DNA of 64,000 nt, taken from assembly GCF_000085865.1 (NCBI RefSeq), contig NC_013511.1, positions 206,516 through 270,515 of the forward strand, read 5' to 3'. The number at the start of each line of letters is the position of its first letter. Position 1 is the stretch's first letter. A program made the translations under genes and the position numbers. This document shows, one piece after another, positions 19,369-29,321 of this stretch. The stretch comes from Metamycoplasma hominis ATCC 23114. GTDB lineage: Bacteria; Bacillota_I; Bacilli_A; Mycoplasmatales; Metamycoplasmataceae. A model generated the notes under the pieces. That model saw only the letters and a program-made list of their open reading frames with translations. It did no database searches and had not been told where the DNA came from.

Positions 19369-21046
19369 AAATTATTGTGGAACATTATGTATTAATGATT
19401 TAAACAAAGAAGTAGAGCTTTGTGGATGAATTGCAAACAAAAGAAAATTTAAGCAACAAGTTTTTATTGACTTAAGAGATTCAAGTGGCGTAGTGCAATT
19501 AATATTTCAAAATGTATCAGATCCTTTATTAACTAAAGAAAGTTGTATTTATGTAAAAGGAACTGTTCAAAAGCGTTTAGAAGTTAATCCAGCATTAAAA
19601 ACCGGAGAAATCGAAGTTATAGTTTCTGATTATAAAATTTTTAATTCAGCAAAGCAAATACCTTTTGAAATTAACAATTCAAAATCAACAAATGATGCAA
19701 ACGAAGATATAAGATTGGAATATCGTTTTCTTGATTTAAGAGAAGAAAGAATGCTTAACAATTTAAGATTAAGACATAAATTCTTACTTTTGGTAAGAAA
19801 TTTCTTCGATAAACAAGGTTATATTGAAGTGGAAACCCCAATTTTAGGTAAATCAACTCCCGAAGGAGCTAGAGATTACTTGGTTCCTACTAGAAGAAAA
19901 GGAAGATTTTTTGCATTACCTCAATCACCACAACTATTTAAGCAATTATTGATGGCTGCTGGATTTGAAAAATATTTCCAAATTGCCAGGGTTTTTAGAG
20001 ATGAAGATTTAAGAAAAGATAGACAACCAGAATTCACTCAATTAGATATTGAAATGTCATTTGGAAGTCAAGAAGAAATATTTAAATTATGTGAAGATAT
20101 GTGAAAGGATGTACTTTCACAATTGGGGTACAAAATTGAAACTCCATTTCCAAAAATGGACTTTTTCTATTCAATGGCTCATTATGGAAATGATAAACCA
20201 GATACAAGATTTGGATTTTTAATTGAAGATTATTCAAAACAATTTGCGGCCAAATATAATAAGAAATTTGTAAAAGCTATTGTTTTTGACAGAAATATAA
20301 ATGAACATAAACAAATAATTAATGAAACTTTTAAAAAGAATAATGGACAAATATTAGACATATTCGACTTAAAAGAAGCAAACCAAAATGAATTCCAATG
20401 TCTTTTAGATAAGGCAAAAGAAGATAATATTTCAACCCCATGAGCAATAATTTCAGCTAATGATTTAGAAGAAGATGCATTGAAATCACTTGGAGCAATT
20501 AGAACAATTGCAAATGATTTATACAAATTAGCAGATCCAAATCAATTGAATTTCTTATGATTGGTAAATTGACCTATGTTTGAATATGACAGAGAAACAA
20601 AAACATATTCACCTGCTCACCATGCGTTCACACAATTTGAAGAATCTACAATGAAATATTTAGAAACTGGAGAGCTTGAAAAAGTTAGAGCTAAATCATA
20701 CGATTTAGTGTTAAATGGATTTGAATTAGGATCTGGTTCTATAAGAATTTATGATCCAAAGATTCAAAAGAAAATGTTCGACGTAATTAATCTAAGTGAA
20801 AAACAACAACAAGATCGTTTCGGATTCTTTTTAAAAGCATTTGAATATGGTCTACCTCCTCACAATGGTATTGCATTTGGAGTTGAAAGAATTTTAATGA
20901 TTTTAACCAAATCAGAATCAATTAGAGATGTAATTGCATTTCCTAAAAATGCTAAAGGTATTGACTTGTTGACATCAGCTCCTAGCGATGTGACAAAAGA
21001 ACAATTAGATGAATATGGATTGGAACTTAAAATTAATAAAAAATAA
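19361..21046 (+). CDS. aspS: Aspartate-tRNA ligase
   Basis: The product has 561 residues with several TGA Trp codons. The start ATG at 19361 lies in the last codons of hisS. The N-terminal OB-fold (about 1-105) binds the anticodon. Class II motif 2 is FQIARVFRDEDLRKDRQPEFTQ (near 200-220; written here as a short block) and motif 3 is GIAFGVERILMIL (about 500-512). A bacterial-type GAD insertion lies around 280-390, and the SFGSQEEIF and PLPPHNG-like segments fit AspRS. It is slightly shorter than the E. coli protein because of a reduced C-terminus and insertion. No asparagine-tRNA ligase is nearby, so whether it also charges tRNA-Asn cannot be judged here. Confidence 0.97.
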
Positions 21047-21137
21047 TAATATATAAATTAAAATATATGGGTAATAGTTAAATTAATAATTTGATTTTAA
21101 TTATAAACAAAACAACATAAAAAAAGAAAGGGATTTT

Positions 21138-21389
21138 ATGCATGCTGCTTCAATAGCCTTAACAGTTATATTGGTAATAATTTCATTTGCGATAATTGGA
21201 ATTTCATTTATTATGGCTCCTGATTCAAATAGTTTTAGTGGAGCTTTAGTTGGTTCAAATGACCTAGACTTGTTCAAAGTATCAAAAGAAAGAGGAATTA
21301 AAAAAGTATTAAAGTGATCAATGATTACTTTAGGTATATTACTTTTTATATTCTTGATCGCTTTAAGAGTTGTAATACAAAATGGTTAG
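21138..21389 (+). CDS. secG: Preprotein translocase subunit SecG
   Basis: The product has 83 residues, with AAAGAAAGGG about 6 bp before ATG 21138 and one TGA Trp at residue 60. Two membrane helices (about 5-27 and 60-80) are joined by a cytoplasmic loop containing SFSGALVGSNDLDLFKVSKERG. The GSxDLxLFK(x)SKERG pattern is characteristic of SecG. It stabilises the SecYE channel and SecA cycling. It lies directly before rnr (16-bp gap). The secG-rnr-smpB-ssrA order is common in low-GC Gram-positives and supports the call for such a short protein. Confidence 0.9.
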
Positions 21390-21404
21390 AATTTTTAAAT
21401 AAAG

Positions 21405-23558
21405 ATGACATATATAAAAAATTTTAAAAATAAGAATAACAACCCTAAAATTAATGAAGAACAAGTATTAAAATGCATAAGAGAAAGTGATGGAATTACT
21501 TTTATTGAAATTGCAAAAAAATTAAGAATTCCTGCTTTTTTGAATTTTGAATTATCAGAAATATTAAATAACTATTTATCTAAAAAATTAATTGATACGA
21601 AAAGCGATGAAAAATACATCGCTATTTATTTTCTAACTAAAGTACAAAAGGAAATATCAATAACTGCCAAAAGATTAGGATTTATTGATTTTGAAATGCA
21701 AGAAGAATCTCAAACTAAAGTATTTAGTGCCTTTCTTGCGCCTTTTCAATTAAAAGCGGTATTGGACAAAGATTTATTGCTTGCAAATATTTATTATTAT
21801 TATGAAAATGGCATAAAAAAATATAAAGGCGATATTATTCAAATTTTAAATCACGCAAGAAAAACTATTGTTGGAACTATTGAAAAGAGCGCAAATAAAC
21901 TGTTTTTTAATGCTTATGATGAAAAAGATAGGGCTAAATTTGAAATTATTAATGAAAAAGAATGCCCAGATATAACAAAATTGAAAAATTCATTGGTATC
22001 TTGTGAGATTTTAAAACCAAATAATAAAAAAGTTGCTATTGCATATAAAAATATAATTGGTAATATTAATGATAAAGAACATGTGATTAAAAAAATCATT
22101 GCCCAAAATGATGTAAATGTCAATTTTCCACAAAATTTATTAGAATATGTTTCCTCAATACCTTCTTTTGTTTCACAAGAAGAAATTAATTCAAGAATAA
22201 ATTTAATAGATTTAATGACAGTTACAATTGACGGTCTTGACACTAAAGATTTTGATGACGCCATTTCGTGTTATAAAAATGAAAAGAATAATTGAAAGTT
22301 ATTTATTCATATTGCCGATGTTTCATACTATGTTAAGGAAAACGATTTAATAGATAATGAGGCTTTATTGCGTGGCACAAGCATTTACTTACCCGATAGG
22401 GTTATACCAATGTTGCCGGTTGAATTGTCTAACGGAATTTGTTCATTAAACCCAAATGAAGTCAGAGCTTGTATAACATTGGAATTAGAAATAGACAAGC
22501 AAGGGAACAATATATCATATAAAATTTATCCTAGTGTTATAAAATCAAATTATAGATTGACTTATAATGAAGTTAATGATTTTTATAGCAATATAAAAAG
22601 TGTTCCTGATGATGTTGCAAATATGCTGTTGCATGCACGAGATCTTGCAAAAATTATTAGAAGTAAAAAAATATCCGAAGGTTATGTTGACTTTGAAATT
22701 CAAGAATCAAAAGTTATAATGGATGGAACAAAGGTTGTTGATATCAAGGTGAAAGAAGAAGGCGAAAGCGAAAAATTAATTGAAGACTTCATGGTTCGGG
22801 CAAACGAAACCGTTGCTCAAATGATGACTAATTTAAAAATTCCTTCAATTTATAGAATTCACGAAAAACCTTCACCTGAAAAACTAACTTTATTGCAAGA
22901 ATTATTCAATTTTTGTGGATTTAAGGATGTAAAAGTTCCTTATGATGGAGAACCAAAATCATTTGGAGAAATGATTGCAAAATTAAAAGAACATAAATTT
23001 GATGATTTTATTAAAATGGCATTATTAAGAACAATGCAAAAAGCAATATATTCATCAAATAATATTGGCCATTTCGGTTTAGCTTCAAAAGCTTACTCAC
23101 ATTTTACTAGTCCAATTAGAAGATATCCAGACTTATTGCTACATAGGTTGATAAGAACTTATATTTTTGAAAAGAAAGAAATAACACCCGATTTATCAGA
23201 AACGCTAAAACAAAAAATAAGTCAAATTGCTTTAATGAATAGTGAATCTGAAAAAAATGCAATGGTTGTTGAACGAAGTGTTGTTGATGTTAGAAAATCG
23301 GAATTCTTTGAAAATTTAATTAATAAGCAATTTTTTGCAACATTAGTATCAATAGAAAAATTTGGAATGTTTTTTAACATTGACGAATATCAAACAAGTG
23401 TTTTAGTTCGTTTTGAAAATCTCACGATTCCAACTAATAAAGACAACGATTTTCAAGCATCATCTAAAAATAAAATCTATAAAGCAGGCAATAAGTATTT
23501 AATTACTATCACTTCGATAGATCACGAAAAAGGAAATGTAAATGCAACATTAGCTTAG
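21405..23558 (+). CDS. rnr: Ribonuclease R
   Basis: The product has 717 residues with TGA Trp at 22293. It is a processive 3'-5' exoribonuclease of the RNB/RNase II family. The N-terminal winged-helix region (EEQVLKCIRESDGITFIEIAKKL) and cold-shock domains precede the RNB catalytic domain. TIDGLDTKDFDDAIS (about 270-284) holds the cluster of aspartates that bind Mg. RIHEKPSPEKL and SHFTSPIRRYPDLLLHR (about 568-584) are the conserved late motifs. The C-terminal S1 domain (about 635-717) binds RNA. RNase R works with tmRNA-SmpB, encoded next, to degrade non-stop mRNAs. Mycoplasmas generally have it as their main 3'-5' exonuclease. Confidence 0.96.
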
Positions 23559-23614
23559 CATTGACATTTTTTTATTAATTAATTAAAAATAATTTTAATA
23601 GTTATATTTTTTTA

Positions 23615-23620
23615 TAAAAT
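23615..23620 (+). promoter_or_regulatory. -10 box of a probable leaderless smpB mRNA
   Basis: TAAAAT lies exactly six bases before the smpB ATG at 23627. A transcript starting seven bases after the box would begin at the A of the ATG. No Shine-Dalgarno sequence is present in the gap. Confidence 0.45.
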
Positions 23621-23626
23621 AATAGT

Positions 23627-24058
23627 ATGCCCAAATTGATAATTTCAAATAAATTTATAAAATCAAATTATGAAATTGATTCCACATATGAATGTGGCAT
23701 TTCGTTATTAGGTTGAGAAGTCAAGAGTTTAAGGGCAAAAAATGCAAAACTTGATAATTCTTTTTGTTCAATTAGTAATAACCTAGAATTATGAATCAAT
23801 AATTTAAATATTGCTCAATATATGCAGGTAAAAGGCGATTTAAAAAGAAGTAGAAAATTGCTAATGCATAAATCAGAAATATTAAAATTAAAAAACAAGC
23901 AAGAAAAATTTTCTTTTGTTATTGTTCCGGCTTCGATATATTGAAGCAATAATCATATTAAGGTAGAAATAGCTTTAGCTAAAGCTTTAAAAAAATATGA
24001 TAAGCGAGCTAAAGAAAGAGAAAACGAAATAAAGAAACAAATAAAATCAAGTTATTAA
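23627..24058 (+). CDS. smpB: SsrA-binding protein SmpB
   Basis: The product has 143 residues with several TGA Trp codons. SmpB binds the tRNA-like domain of tmRNA and places it in the empty ribosomal A site. The beta-barrel opens with NKFIKSNYEIDSTYECGISLLGWEVKSLR (17-45 in short segments), containing the conserved GxxLxGxEVKSLR core. LLMHKSEILKL is the second signature. The C-terminal tail KKYDKRAKERENEIKKQ is the basic helix that mimics mRNA downstream of the decoding site. The stop codon TAA ends at 24058 and the tmRNA begins at 24059, so the two genes abut with no gap. Confidence 0.95.
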
Positions 24059-24429
24059 GGGGGCGTACAGGCTTCGACATACATGCAAGTTATTAAGTTG
24101 CAGTAGTTTGGCAAACTATAATGCTACTAGGCTTTTTAAGCGCAGAAGAAAAACAAAACAAACAATCATTTGTTTTAAATCAAATGATGTCATCAAATCC
24201 AGTTTTTGCATACTAATAAATTCTGGTAGGCTAATGAATAGCTCGGTTCATTGCTAGCCTTTGGAGAGCTCAGCAATTAAAGTGGCGTTTTAATTGCAAA
24301 ATTATGCCAATGGTTATTATGAAGATTGTTAATTTGATAATAATATAACCAAACATAAAATTAACTAAACTGTAGATACTTAATAATGAACATGTGTGGA
24401 CCGGGGTTCGATTCCCCGCGCTTCCACCA
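24059..24429 (+). ncRNA. ssrA: tmRNA
   Basis: The 5' end GGGGGCG pairs with CGCTTCC before an encoded ACCA at 24426-24429, closing the tRNA-like acceptor stem with G-C and G-T pairs. The T-arm GGTTCGATTCC is visible at 24402-24414. The tag reading frame starts at GCA 24142 and runs 24 codons to a double TAA at 24214. The encoded tag begins AEEKQNKQ and ends SSNPVFAY; with the charged alanine it is 25 residues. The tag is longer than the E. coli tag (about 11 residues), as in other mycoplasmas, and ends in Tyr rather than Ala. Pseudoknot regions were not folded by hand in detail. It rescues stalled ribosomes and marks products for proteolysis, likely by Lon or FtsH. Confidence 0.95.
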
Positions 24430-24439
24430 TATGAAAAAT

Positions 24440-24467
24440 AAAGAGATCAGCGTTTTATGATCTCTTT
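24440..24467 (+). terminator. Terminator of ssrA
   Basis: AAAGAGATCA pairs perfectly with TGATCTCTTT around an 8-base loop and is followed by TTTCTTTT. It begins ten bases after the tmRNA CCA end. The remaining sequence to 24638 is AT-rich and holds only the promoter of the next gene. Confidence 0.85.
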
Positions 24468-24638
24468 TTCTTTTAATTTGGTGATATTTTTTTTAAAATA
24501 AAAATAAATAATAAAAATTATTTTTATTTTTTATAAAATTAAAATAATCTAGTTATTAAAATTAATAAATTAAATATAGTTTTATAAAACTTATTTAACT
24601 TTAATATAATTTTAACTATAAATATATAAGGAGGGGAA

Positions 24639-24821
24639 ATGGCGGTCAGATTAGTAGTAAAGCATGAAGATGGTTGGGCAGTCAAAAATCCAAAAGGAAA
24701 AAGAGCATTGAGAGTATTTAAGACTCAAAAAGAAGCTGTTCAATATGCAAAAACTTTGCAAGATACTTCATCTGTAAATGTTCAGTCTAAAGCTGGGAAG
24801 TTTAGAAAGTTCACAAGCTAA
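24639..24821 (+). CDS. DUF2188 domain protein
   Basis: The product has 60 residues with a strong AAGGAGGGG before ATG 24639. The sequence VRLVVKHEDGWAVKNPKGKRA, cut here at its core, followed by KTQKEAVQYAKTL is the DUF2188 pattern: a two-stranded hairpin with a GWxVK(N) motif and a helix that begins with the TQxEA segment. The family is small, basic and of unknown function. It is found in bacteria and mycoplasmas as short stand-alone proteins. folD starts one base after its stop, so the two genes are cotranscribed and probably translationally coupled. Confidence 0.8.
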   Translation: MAVRLVVKHEDGWAVKNPKGKRALRVFKTQKEAVQYAKTLQDTSSVNVQSKAGKFRKFTS

Positions 24822-24822
24822 A

Positions 24823-25701
24823 ATGGCAATATTATTAAATGGTAAAGCAATCTCTTTAAAAGTTAAAGAAGATTTAAAAAAAGCTATTGAAAAAATGCCT
24901 CAAGAAATTAGACCTACTTTAGGAATTTTACAAGTAGGCGATTTAAGTGAGTCAAATATTTATGTAAAAAATAAACTTAAATATGCTTCTGACATAGGAT
25001 TAAATACAAAACTAATAAAATTGCAACAAAATGCAAGTAAATTGCAAATCGCTGAAGCAATAGAATTATTAAATAAACAAAGCACCGGATTTATAGTTCA
25101 AATTCCAATGCAAACTAATCAAATTATAGATAGTCAAGAAATATTGGATTTAATAAGCATAGATCACGATATTGATGGTCTAACCTCTTTTAATCTTGAT
25201 TTAAAAAATCCTAATAATTATTTTTTATCAGCTACTGCTAGTGGAATTTTTTTACTTTTAAACAAATACAATATTCTTTATAAAAATGCAAAAATTGGAG
25301 TTATTGGTCAAAGCAAAATTGTCGGGTACCCATTGGCAAATTTCTTAGTTTTAAAAGGATATAACGTATTTAGATACAATAAAGATACTCCTAAAAATAA
25401 TATTAAAGACTTGGATATAATAATTGTTGCAACCGGCACAAAAGACCCAATCACATACGACCAAGTAAAACCTGGGGCGGTTATTATCGATGTTGGAATA
25501 CACAGAGATAGCAATAATAAAATTTCAGGGGATTTAAATTTTAATGAATTTTCTAATGTTGCCTCATTTATAACCCCTGTTCCCGGAGGGGTTGGTCCAA
25601 TGACTATTTCGGCATTGCTCATTAATCTTTTAAAAGCAAGTTCCTTGCAAAATCCAATTATTGTACCATATCTTAAATTTTTAAAATCATATTTTAATTA
25701 A
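24823..25701 (+). CDS. folD: FolD: methylenetetrahydrofolate dehydrogenase/cyclohydrolase
   Basis: The product has 292 residues. I chose ATG 24823, one base after the DUF2188 stop, because the family's MAxxLNGK start follows it directly. FolD interconverts 5,10-methylene-THF and 10-formyl-THF, feeding fMet-tRNA and purine or thymidylate chemistry. SNIYVKNKLKYASDIG (about 44-59) holds the catalytic Lys. HDIDGL (about 114-119) holds the conserved Asp. GQSKIVGYPLANFL (about 158-171) is the NADP-binding GxSxxVGxP motif, and PVPGGVGPMT (about 252-261) is the diagnostic C-terminal motif. Two substrate-site segments differ from the norm: VQIPMQT for VQLPLP, and LSATASG for the PCTPxG type. Confidence 0.93.
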   Translation: MAILLNGKAISLKVKEDLKKAIEKMPQEIRPTLGILQVGDLSESNIYVKNKLKYASDIGLNTKLIKLQQNASKLQIAEAIELLNKQSTGFIVQIPMQTNQIIDSQEILDLISIDHDIDGLTSFNLDLKNPNNYFLSATASGIFLLLNKYNILYKNAKIGVIGQSKIVGYPLANFLVLKGYNVFRYNKDTPKNNIKDLDIIIVATGTKDPITYDQVKPGAVIIDVGIHRDSNNKISGDLNFNEFSNVASFITPVPGGVGPMTISALLINLLKASSLQNPIIVPYLKFLKSYFN

Positions 25702-25738
25702 AAATTTTTTAGCTGATTTTGAAGGCTAAAAAATTTTT
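25700..25738 (+). terminator. Terminator of folD
   Basis: AAAAATTTTTTAGC pairs perfectly (14 bp) with GCTAAAAAATTTTT around an 11-base loop and is followed by more T. It overlaps the last base of the folD stop. Confidence 0.8.
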
Positions 25739-25799
25739 TTAAATTTGATTTATATTATTATTTTTTTGTAAAATAATATCACATAAAACAGGAGGGAAA

Positions 25800-26459
25800 A
25801 TGATTATAGGTGTTAGTGGCATGATTGCTGCCGGTAAAAGTTCATTAGCTGAAAAACTTCATCGTTATTTTGAAGGTTCGCTTATGCTTCATGAATTTGA
25901 AGAAGACGACGAAGTATTTAATACATTTTTGAAATGACTTTATGAAGGGAAGCCTAATTTAACAATAGGATTTCAATCATATATAGTTGAAAATCATTCT
26001 ACAAAATTTAATAAAATTAAAGAAGAATTTGAAAAAAGCAAAAAAGATCCAATTGAAGATATGATTTTTTTGGATAGATTTTCAATAGAACATTATATTT
26101 TTGCAAAATTAATTTTATCTAAAAAAGGTAAAAGATATTTAGATGCATATGATGCTTTGTTTGAAAAATTAATTAGTAAAGATGAATTGCCTGATTTTGC
26201 AATATTTTTAGATATTAATTTTGAAACATTTAAAAAGAGAATATTTACACGCGGAAGGCAAAGTGAAGTAGATAACTGAGATGAAAACTATGAATACTTC
26301 CGTAATTTACATGAAAACTATTTTAAAATTTTTAAAGAAATTGCTCAAAAATTTGGCTTAAAATATGTTGTAATTGACACAAATAACTTAACAGAAAAAG
26401 AAGTTTTTAACAAAGCTTTGGACATTATTGAGAGTGAAAAAGAAAAATGTCGCAAATAG
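25800..26459 (+). CDS. Deoxynucleoside kinase (dAdo/dGuo kinase type)
   Basis: The product has 219 residues with ACAGGAGGG just before ATG 25800. The P-loop GVSGMIAAGKSSLAEKL (4-20) is followed by the DRF motif (FLDRFSIEHYIFAKL, about 91-105), typical of deoxyribonucleoside kinases: the Asp-Arg pair contacts phosphate and the following helix forms the nucleoside pocket. KKRIFTRGRQSEVDNWDENY is the lid, with arginines that close on ATP. The enzyme phosphorylates salvaged deoxyadenosine and deoxyguanosine, which mycoplasmas need because they lack de novo purine synthesis. Exact nucleoside preference is not certain from sequence. hpt overlaps its end by 13 bp, making a salvage pair. Confidence 0.88.
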
Positions 26460-27013
26460 ACTATAGAATAAAAAAAGTTCTTTTTGATCAAGCAACATTA
26501 GAAAAGTGCATTAAAGAATTAGCTAATTGAGTCAATGAAACATATAAAAATTCAAAAAATTTAATCATAGTTGGTTTATTAAAAGGCTGTTTGCCATTTT
26601 TGGCGCAGTTAATTAAAGACGTAACTGTAGATTTTGTTTTGGATTGCATGATAACTAGCTCATATGACGGAAAAGATAGATCTTCGGGAAATGTCAAAAT
26701 AACATTGGATTTACAAAATAATATTGCAGATAAAGATGTATTAATTGTTGAAGATATAGTAGATAGTGCTAGAACTATGACCAAAGTTGTTTCACTGCTA
26801 AAATCAAGAAATCCTAAATCATTAAAAGTTCTTACTTTACTTGATAAACCATCTGGCAGATTAGTAGAATTTAAACAAGATAATTTTGGTTTTGAAATCG
26901 GCAAAGACGACTTTGTTGTTGGCTTTGGCTTCGATTGAGAAGAAAAAATGCGTCAATTACCATACATCGGTTTATTGACGGATAAAGAAATTAATAAACA
27001 CAAAAAACACTAA
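26447..27013 (+). CDS. hpt: Hypoxanthine phosphoribosyltransferase
   Basis: The product has 188 residues with TGA Trp codons. It converts hypoxanthine or guanine plus PRPP into IMP or GMP. The PRPP-binding motif VLIVEDIVDSARTM (about 101-114) is intact, including the E-D acid pair. GLLKGCLPFLAQL (about 43-55) is the pyrophosphate-binding loop, and DFVVGFGFDWEEKMRQLPYIG near the C-terminus (about 152-172, here cut into motifs) is the base-recognition segment with a conserved FD. Its start lies inside the kinase gene. Together with that kinase it supplies purine nucleotides by salvage. Confidence 0.93.
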
Positions 27014-27023
27014 TAATTTTTCA

Positions 27024-27806
27024 ATGATTCTTAAGTTACAAAATTGGCAAATAACAGAAACTTCAAATCAAGATAGTGGCACTAGCATTCCTTTAGCTAT
27101 TGGCTCTGCGTTTGTGGCATTTATTTTAATAGTTGCTGTAGTTATTTTTATAATAAAAAAAATAATAAATAAGCAATCAAAAACAAGAGATAATTCAACT
27201 AATAAAGAATTAAATAAAGACAATAAAAATGACGAATATAATAAAAAAATTACATTGCCTTTTTTTAATTCTGAAGACCTAAAAAGAATAGATAAATTAA
27301 ATTCCTTAAAAATTGAAAAACAAATCGCTTACTTATTTGACTCGCAAAAATTTTTTAAAGAAAATTTAAATAATTTATGAGTTAAAAAATATTACGAAAT
27401 TATTAAAAAATTTAAATTAGAAAAATCGCCTACAAGTAAATTTAATAAATTAAAAATCAATAAATATTACAAAAATTATCTTAATGAAGTGGGCCAATGA
27501 AATTATTGCAGACACCACATTGATGAAATAAAAATAAGTGGAGCGATTTATAGTGCTCATCCTCAAACAAAAGAATATTATAAAACTGGTGATGTTATAT
27601 TGGTAACATATGAACAACACTTATTTTTACATTATTTAATTGTAATGGCAAAAACTACAATGCCAAACCACGGAATGATAGTGGGACTTAAATTTCATTT
27701 TAATGATGCTAAGAAATGTATTGAATATTGAGATAAAGTTATTCAAAAAATGTGCGAAAAATATTCAGTAAAATATGACAAAAATTGAAGTGAAAATTTA
27801 ACTTAA
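27024..27806 (+). CDS. Membrane-anchored protein of unknown function
   Basis: The product has 260 residues from ATG 27024, with TGA Trp codons in the C-terminal half. The N-terminal 25 residues are probably outside the cell, followed by one membrane helix (about 26-47, SAFVAFILIVAVVIFIIKK) and a lysine/asparagine-rich linker. A soluble cytoplasmic domain of about 180 residues contains CRHHIDEI and AKTTMPNHGMIVGLKFHF. The Cys-His cluster might bind a metal, but no known motif fits. It follows hpt by 10 bp and probably belongs to that operon, ending at the hairpin at 27810. I do not recognise the family. Confidence 0.65.
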
Positions 27807-27809
27807 TTT

Positions 27810-27831
27810 AAATAGTGAGTATTCACTATTT
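27810..27831 (+). terminator. Terminator with AATAGTGA stem, copy 1
   Basis: AAATAGTGA pairs with TCACTATTT around a GTAT loop, followed by TTTTATTTT. The stem and about 50 bases behind it closely resemble the hairpin at 28452-28472 and its downstream promoter region. Confidence 0.75.
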
Positions 27832-27954
27832 TTTATTTTAAAAAAACTAATTTTCTAGATTTATTATAATTATTAATATAAAACATCAAAAAATATTAAT
27901 TGCAATTTTAATTAATAAGAATTTTTAATTTATTGATAATTTTTAAGGAAAAAC

Positions 27955-28323
27955 ATGAAAATAAAGCTTTTTAATAAGATAATAAATGATGAAGATAAAC
28001 CTAAAAAAACTCATTTAAGTTGAACAGAAAAATTTAAACTTTCGTTGCAAAAAGAAAAAGACAATTTTAAAAATTCAATTCAAAAAACAAAAGACTTTTT
28101 TTGCAATCCTAAAAAGTTTTTTAAAGATTATAAAGAAAATGTTTTGAAACCAGAATGAAAAGGATTTGTAGAAAGTTTTAAATTTGAAAATTGACCAATT
28201 GTTCAAGCAATAAAAAGACTAAAAAGCCCTAAAAATAACATTAAAAGTAAAGAAGAAAAAATTAAAATAGCAAGATGAAATTTTACTGAAGATAAAGACG
28301 AAGATCAAACAAATGATAAATAA
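27955..28323 (+). CDS. Small basic protein of unknown function
   Basis: The product has 122 residues with several TGA Trp codons. AAGGAA lies about 7 bp before ATG 27955. It is lysine-rich and helical, with the repeated pattern KDNFKNSIQKTKDFF, NPKKFFKDYKENVLKP and WKGFVESFKFENWP; there is no membrane segment or signal. It may bind nucleic acid or membranes through its charge, but nothing specific supports this. It stands alone between two near-identical terminator-promoter segments. The 200 bp behind it (28324-28523) contain only AT-rich sequence, the hairpin at 28452 and the ecfA1 promoter. Confidence 0.6.
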
Positions 28324-28451
28324 AAATTTGCTAAAATTTTAAATTTTTTAGGTTTTAAAAAATATTTTATTGCCTAAGTTTTTTATAGCTAATTACCATA
28401 TTTATAAATGTTGCATAAAATATTAAAAAAATTATTTAAAATTAATTTTTT

Positions 28452-28472
28452 AATAGTGATAAAATCACTATT
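28452..28472 (+). terminator. Terminator with AATAGTGA stem, copy 2
   Basis: AATAGTGAT pairs with ATCACTATT around an AAA loop, followed by TTTTATATTTT. It is the second copy of the element at 27810 and is followed, as there, by TTTATTATAATTATTAA, which contains the -10 box of the next gene. Confidence 0.7.
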
Positions 28473-28510
28473 TTTTATATTTTAAATAAAATATATTAAC
28501 CTTAATTTAT

Positions 28511-28516
28511 TATAAT
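28511..28516 (+). promoter_or_regulatory. -10 box of a probable leaderless ecfA1 mRNA
   Basis: TATAAT lies seven bases before the ecfA1 ATG at 28524, with no Shine-Dalgarno in between. Confidence 0.55.
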
Positions 28517-28523
28517 TATTAAC

Positions 28524-29321
28524 ATGATTGAAATTAAAAAAATATCTTATAAATATCCAGGCTCATCGAAGTTGGCGTTAGAAAATATTGATCTTAAAAT
28601 TGAAGAAGGCCAATATATTGCTATTTTAGGTCATAACGGTTCGGGAAAAAGCACATTTTCTAAACTTTTATCTGCAATTTATAAACCAACATCAGGAAAA
28701 ATAATAATTGATGGATTAGAAATAAATTCAGAAAATTTATTAGAAATTAGAAAAAAAATTGGAATCGTATTTCAAAATCCTGATAACCAATTTATTGGTT
28801 CAACTGTTGAAGATGATATTGCTTTTGGTCTTGAAAATAAAATGCTAAAACCTGAAGAAATGAAAACAATTATTTATAAATATGCTCAAGAAGTTGGAAT
28901 GTTAGATCAGTTAGATAGAGAACCACAAAATCTATCTGGTGGTCAAAAACAACGCGTTGCAATTGCTTCAACATTAGCCCTAGATCCTAAAATAATTATT
29001 TTCGATGAAATTACTTCAATGCTAGATCCTAAAGGACGTAATGATATTTATAAAATAATTCATAATTTACACAAAAAAACTAATAAAACATTAATTTCTA
29101 TCACACATGATATGGATGAAGCACTACTAGCAGATAAATTAATAGTATTTGCTGGCGGGCATGTTATTGCTCAAGGTAAACCAATAGAAATCCTAAATAA
29201 CAAAGAAATTATTGAAATTGCAAAAATAGATTCTCCATTTATCTATAAACTAAGTAGTCTCTTAAATGATATTGAACCAACATATAATAGAGAGGAATTA
29301 ATTAAAGAAATATGCAAATAA
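28524..29321 (+). CDS. ecfA1: ECF transporter ATPase EcfA1
   Basis: The product has 265 residues. It is an ABC ATPase of the energy-coupling factor module that powers vitamin uptake with exchangeable S components. Walker A is GHNGSGKST (about 36-44), the Q-loop is [17 protein letters not shown] (about 87-103, with the ECF-type NPDNQ), the signature is LSGGQKQR (about 139-146), and Walker B is [13 protein letters not shown] (about 160-172) with the catalytic Glu. The H-loop is SITHDMDEA. It overlaps ecfA2 by 10 bp, and the order A1-A2-T is standard in Firmicutes and Mollicutes. Confidence 0.95.
   Translation: MIEIKKISYKYPGSSKLALENIDLKIEEGQYIAILGHNGSGKSTFSKLLSAIYKPTSGKIIIDGLEINSENLLEIRKKIGIVFQNPDNQFIGSTVEDDIAFGLENKMLKPEEMKTIIYKYAQEVGMLDQLDREPQNLSGGQKQRVAIASTLALDPKIIIFDEITSMLDPKGRNDIYKIIHNLHKKTNKTLISITHDMDEALLADKLIVFAGGHVIAQGKPIEILNNKEIIEIAKIDSPFIYKLSSLLNDIEPTYNREELIKEICK

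Noticed and set aside
27024..27806. Calling the 260-residue membrane protein an HNH nuclease from CRHHIDEI
   Set aside because: The spacing of His and Asn residues does not match the HNH motif and no zinc-ribbon cysteines are present.
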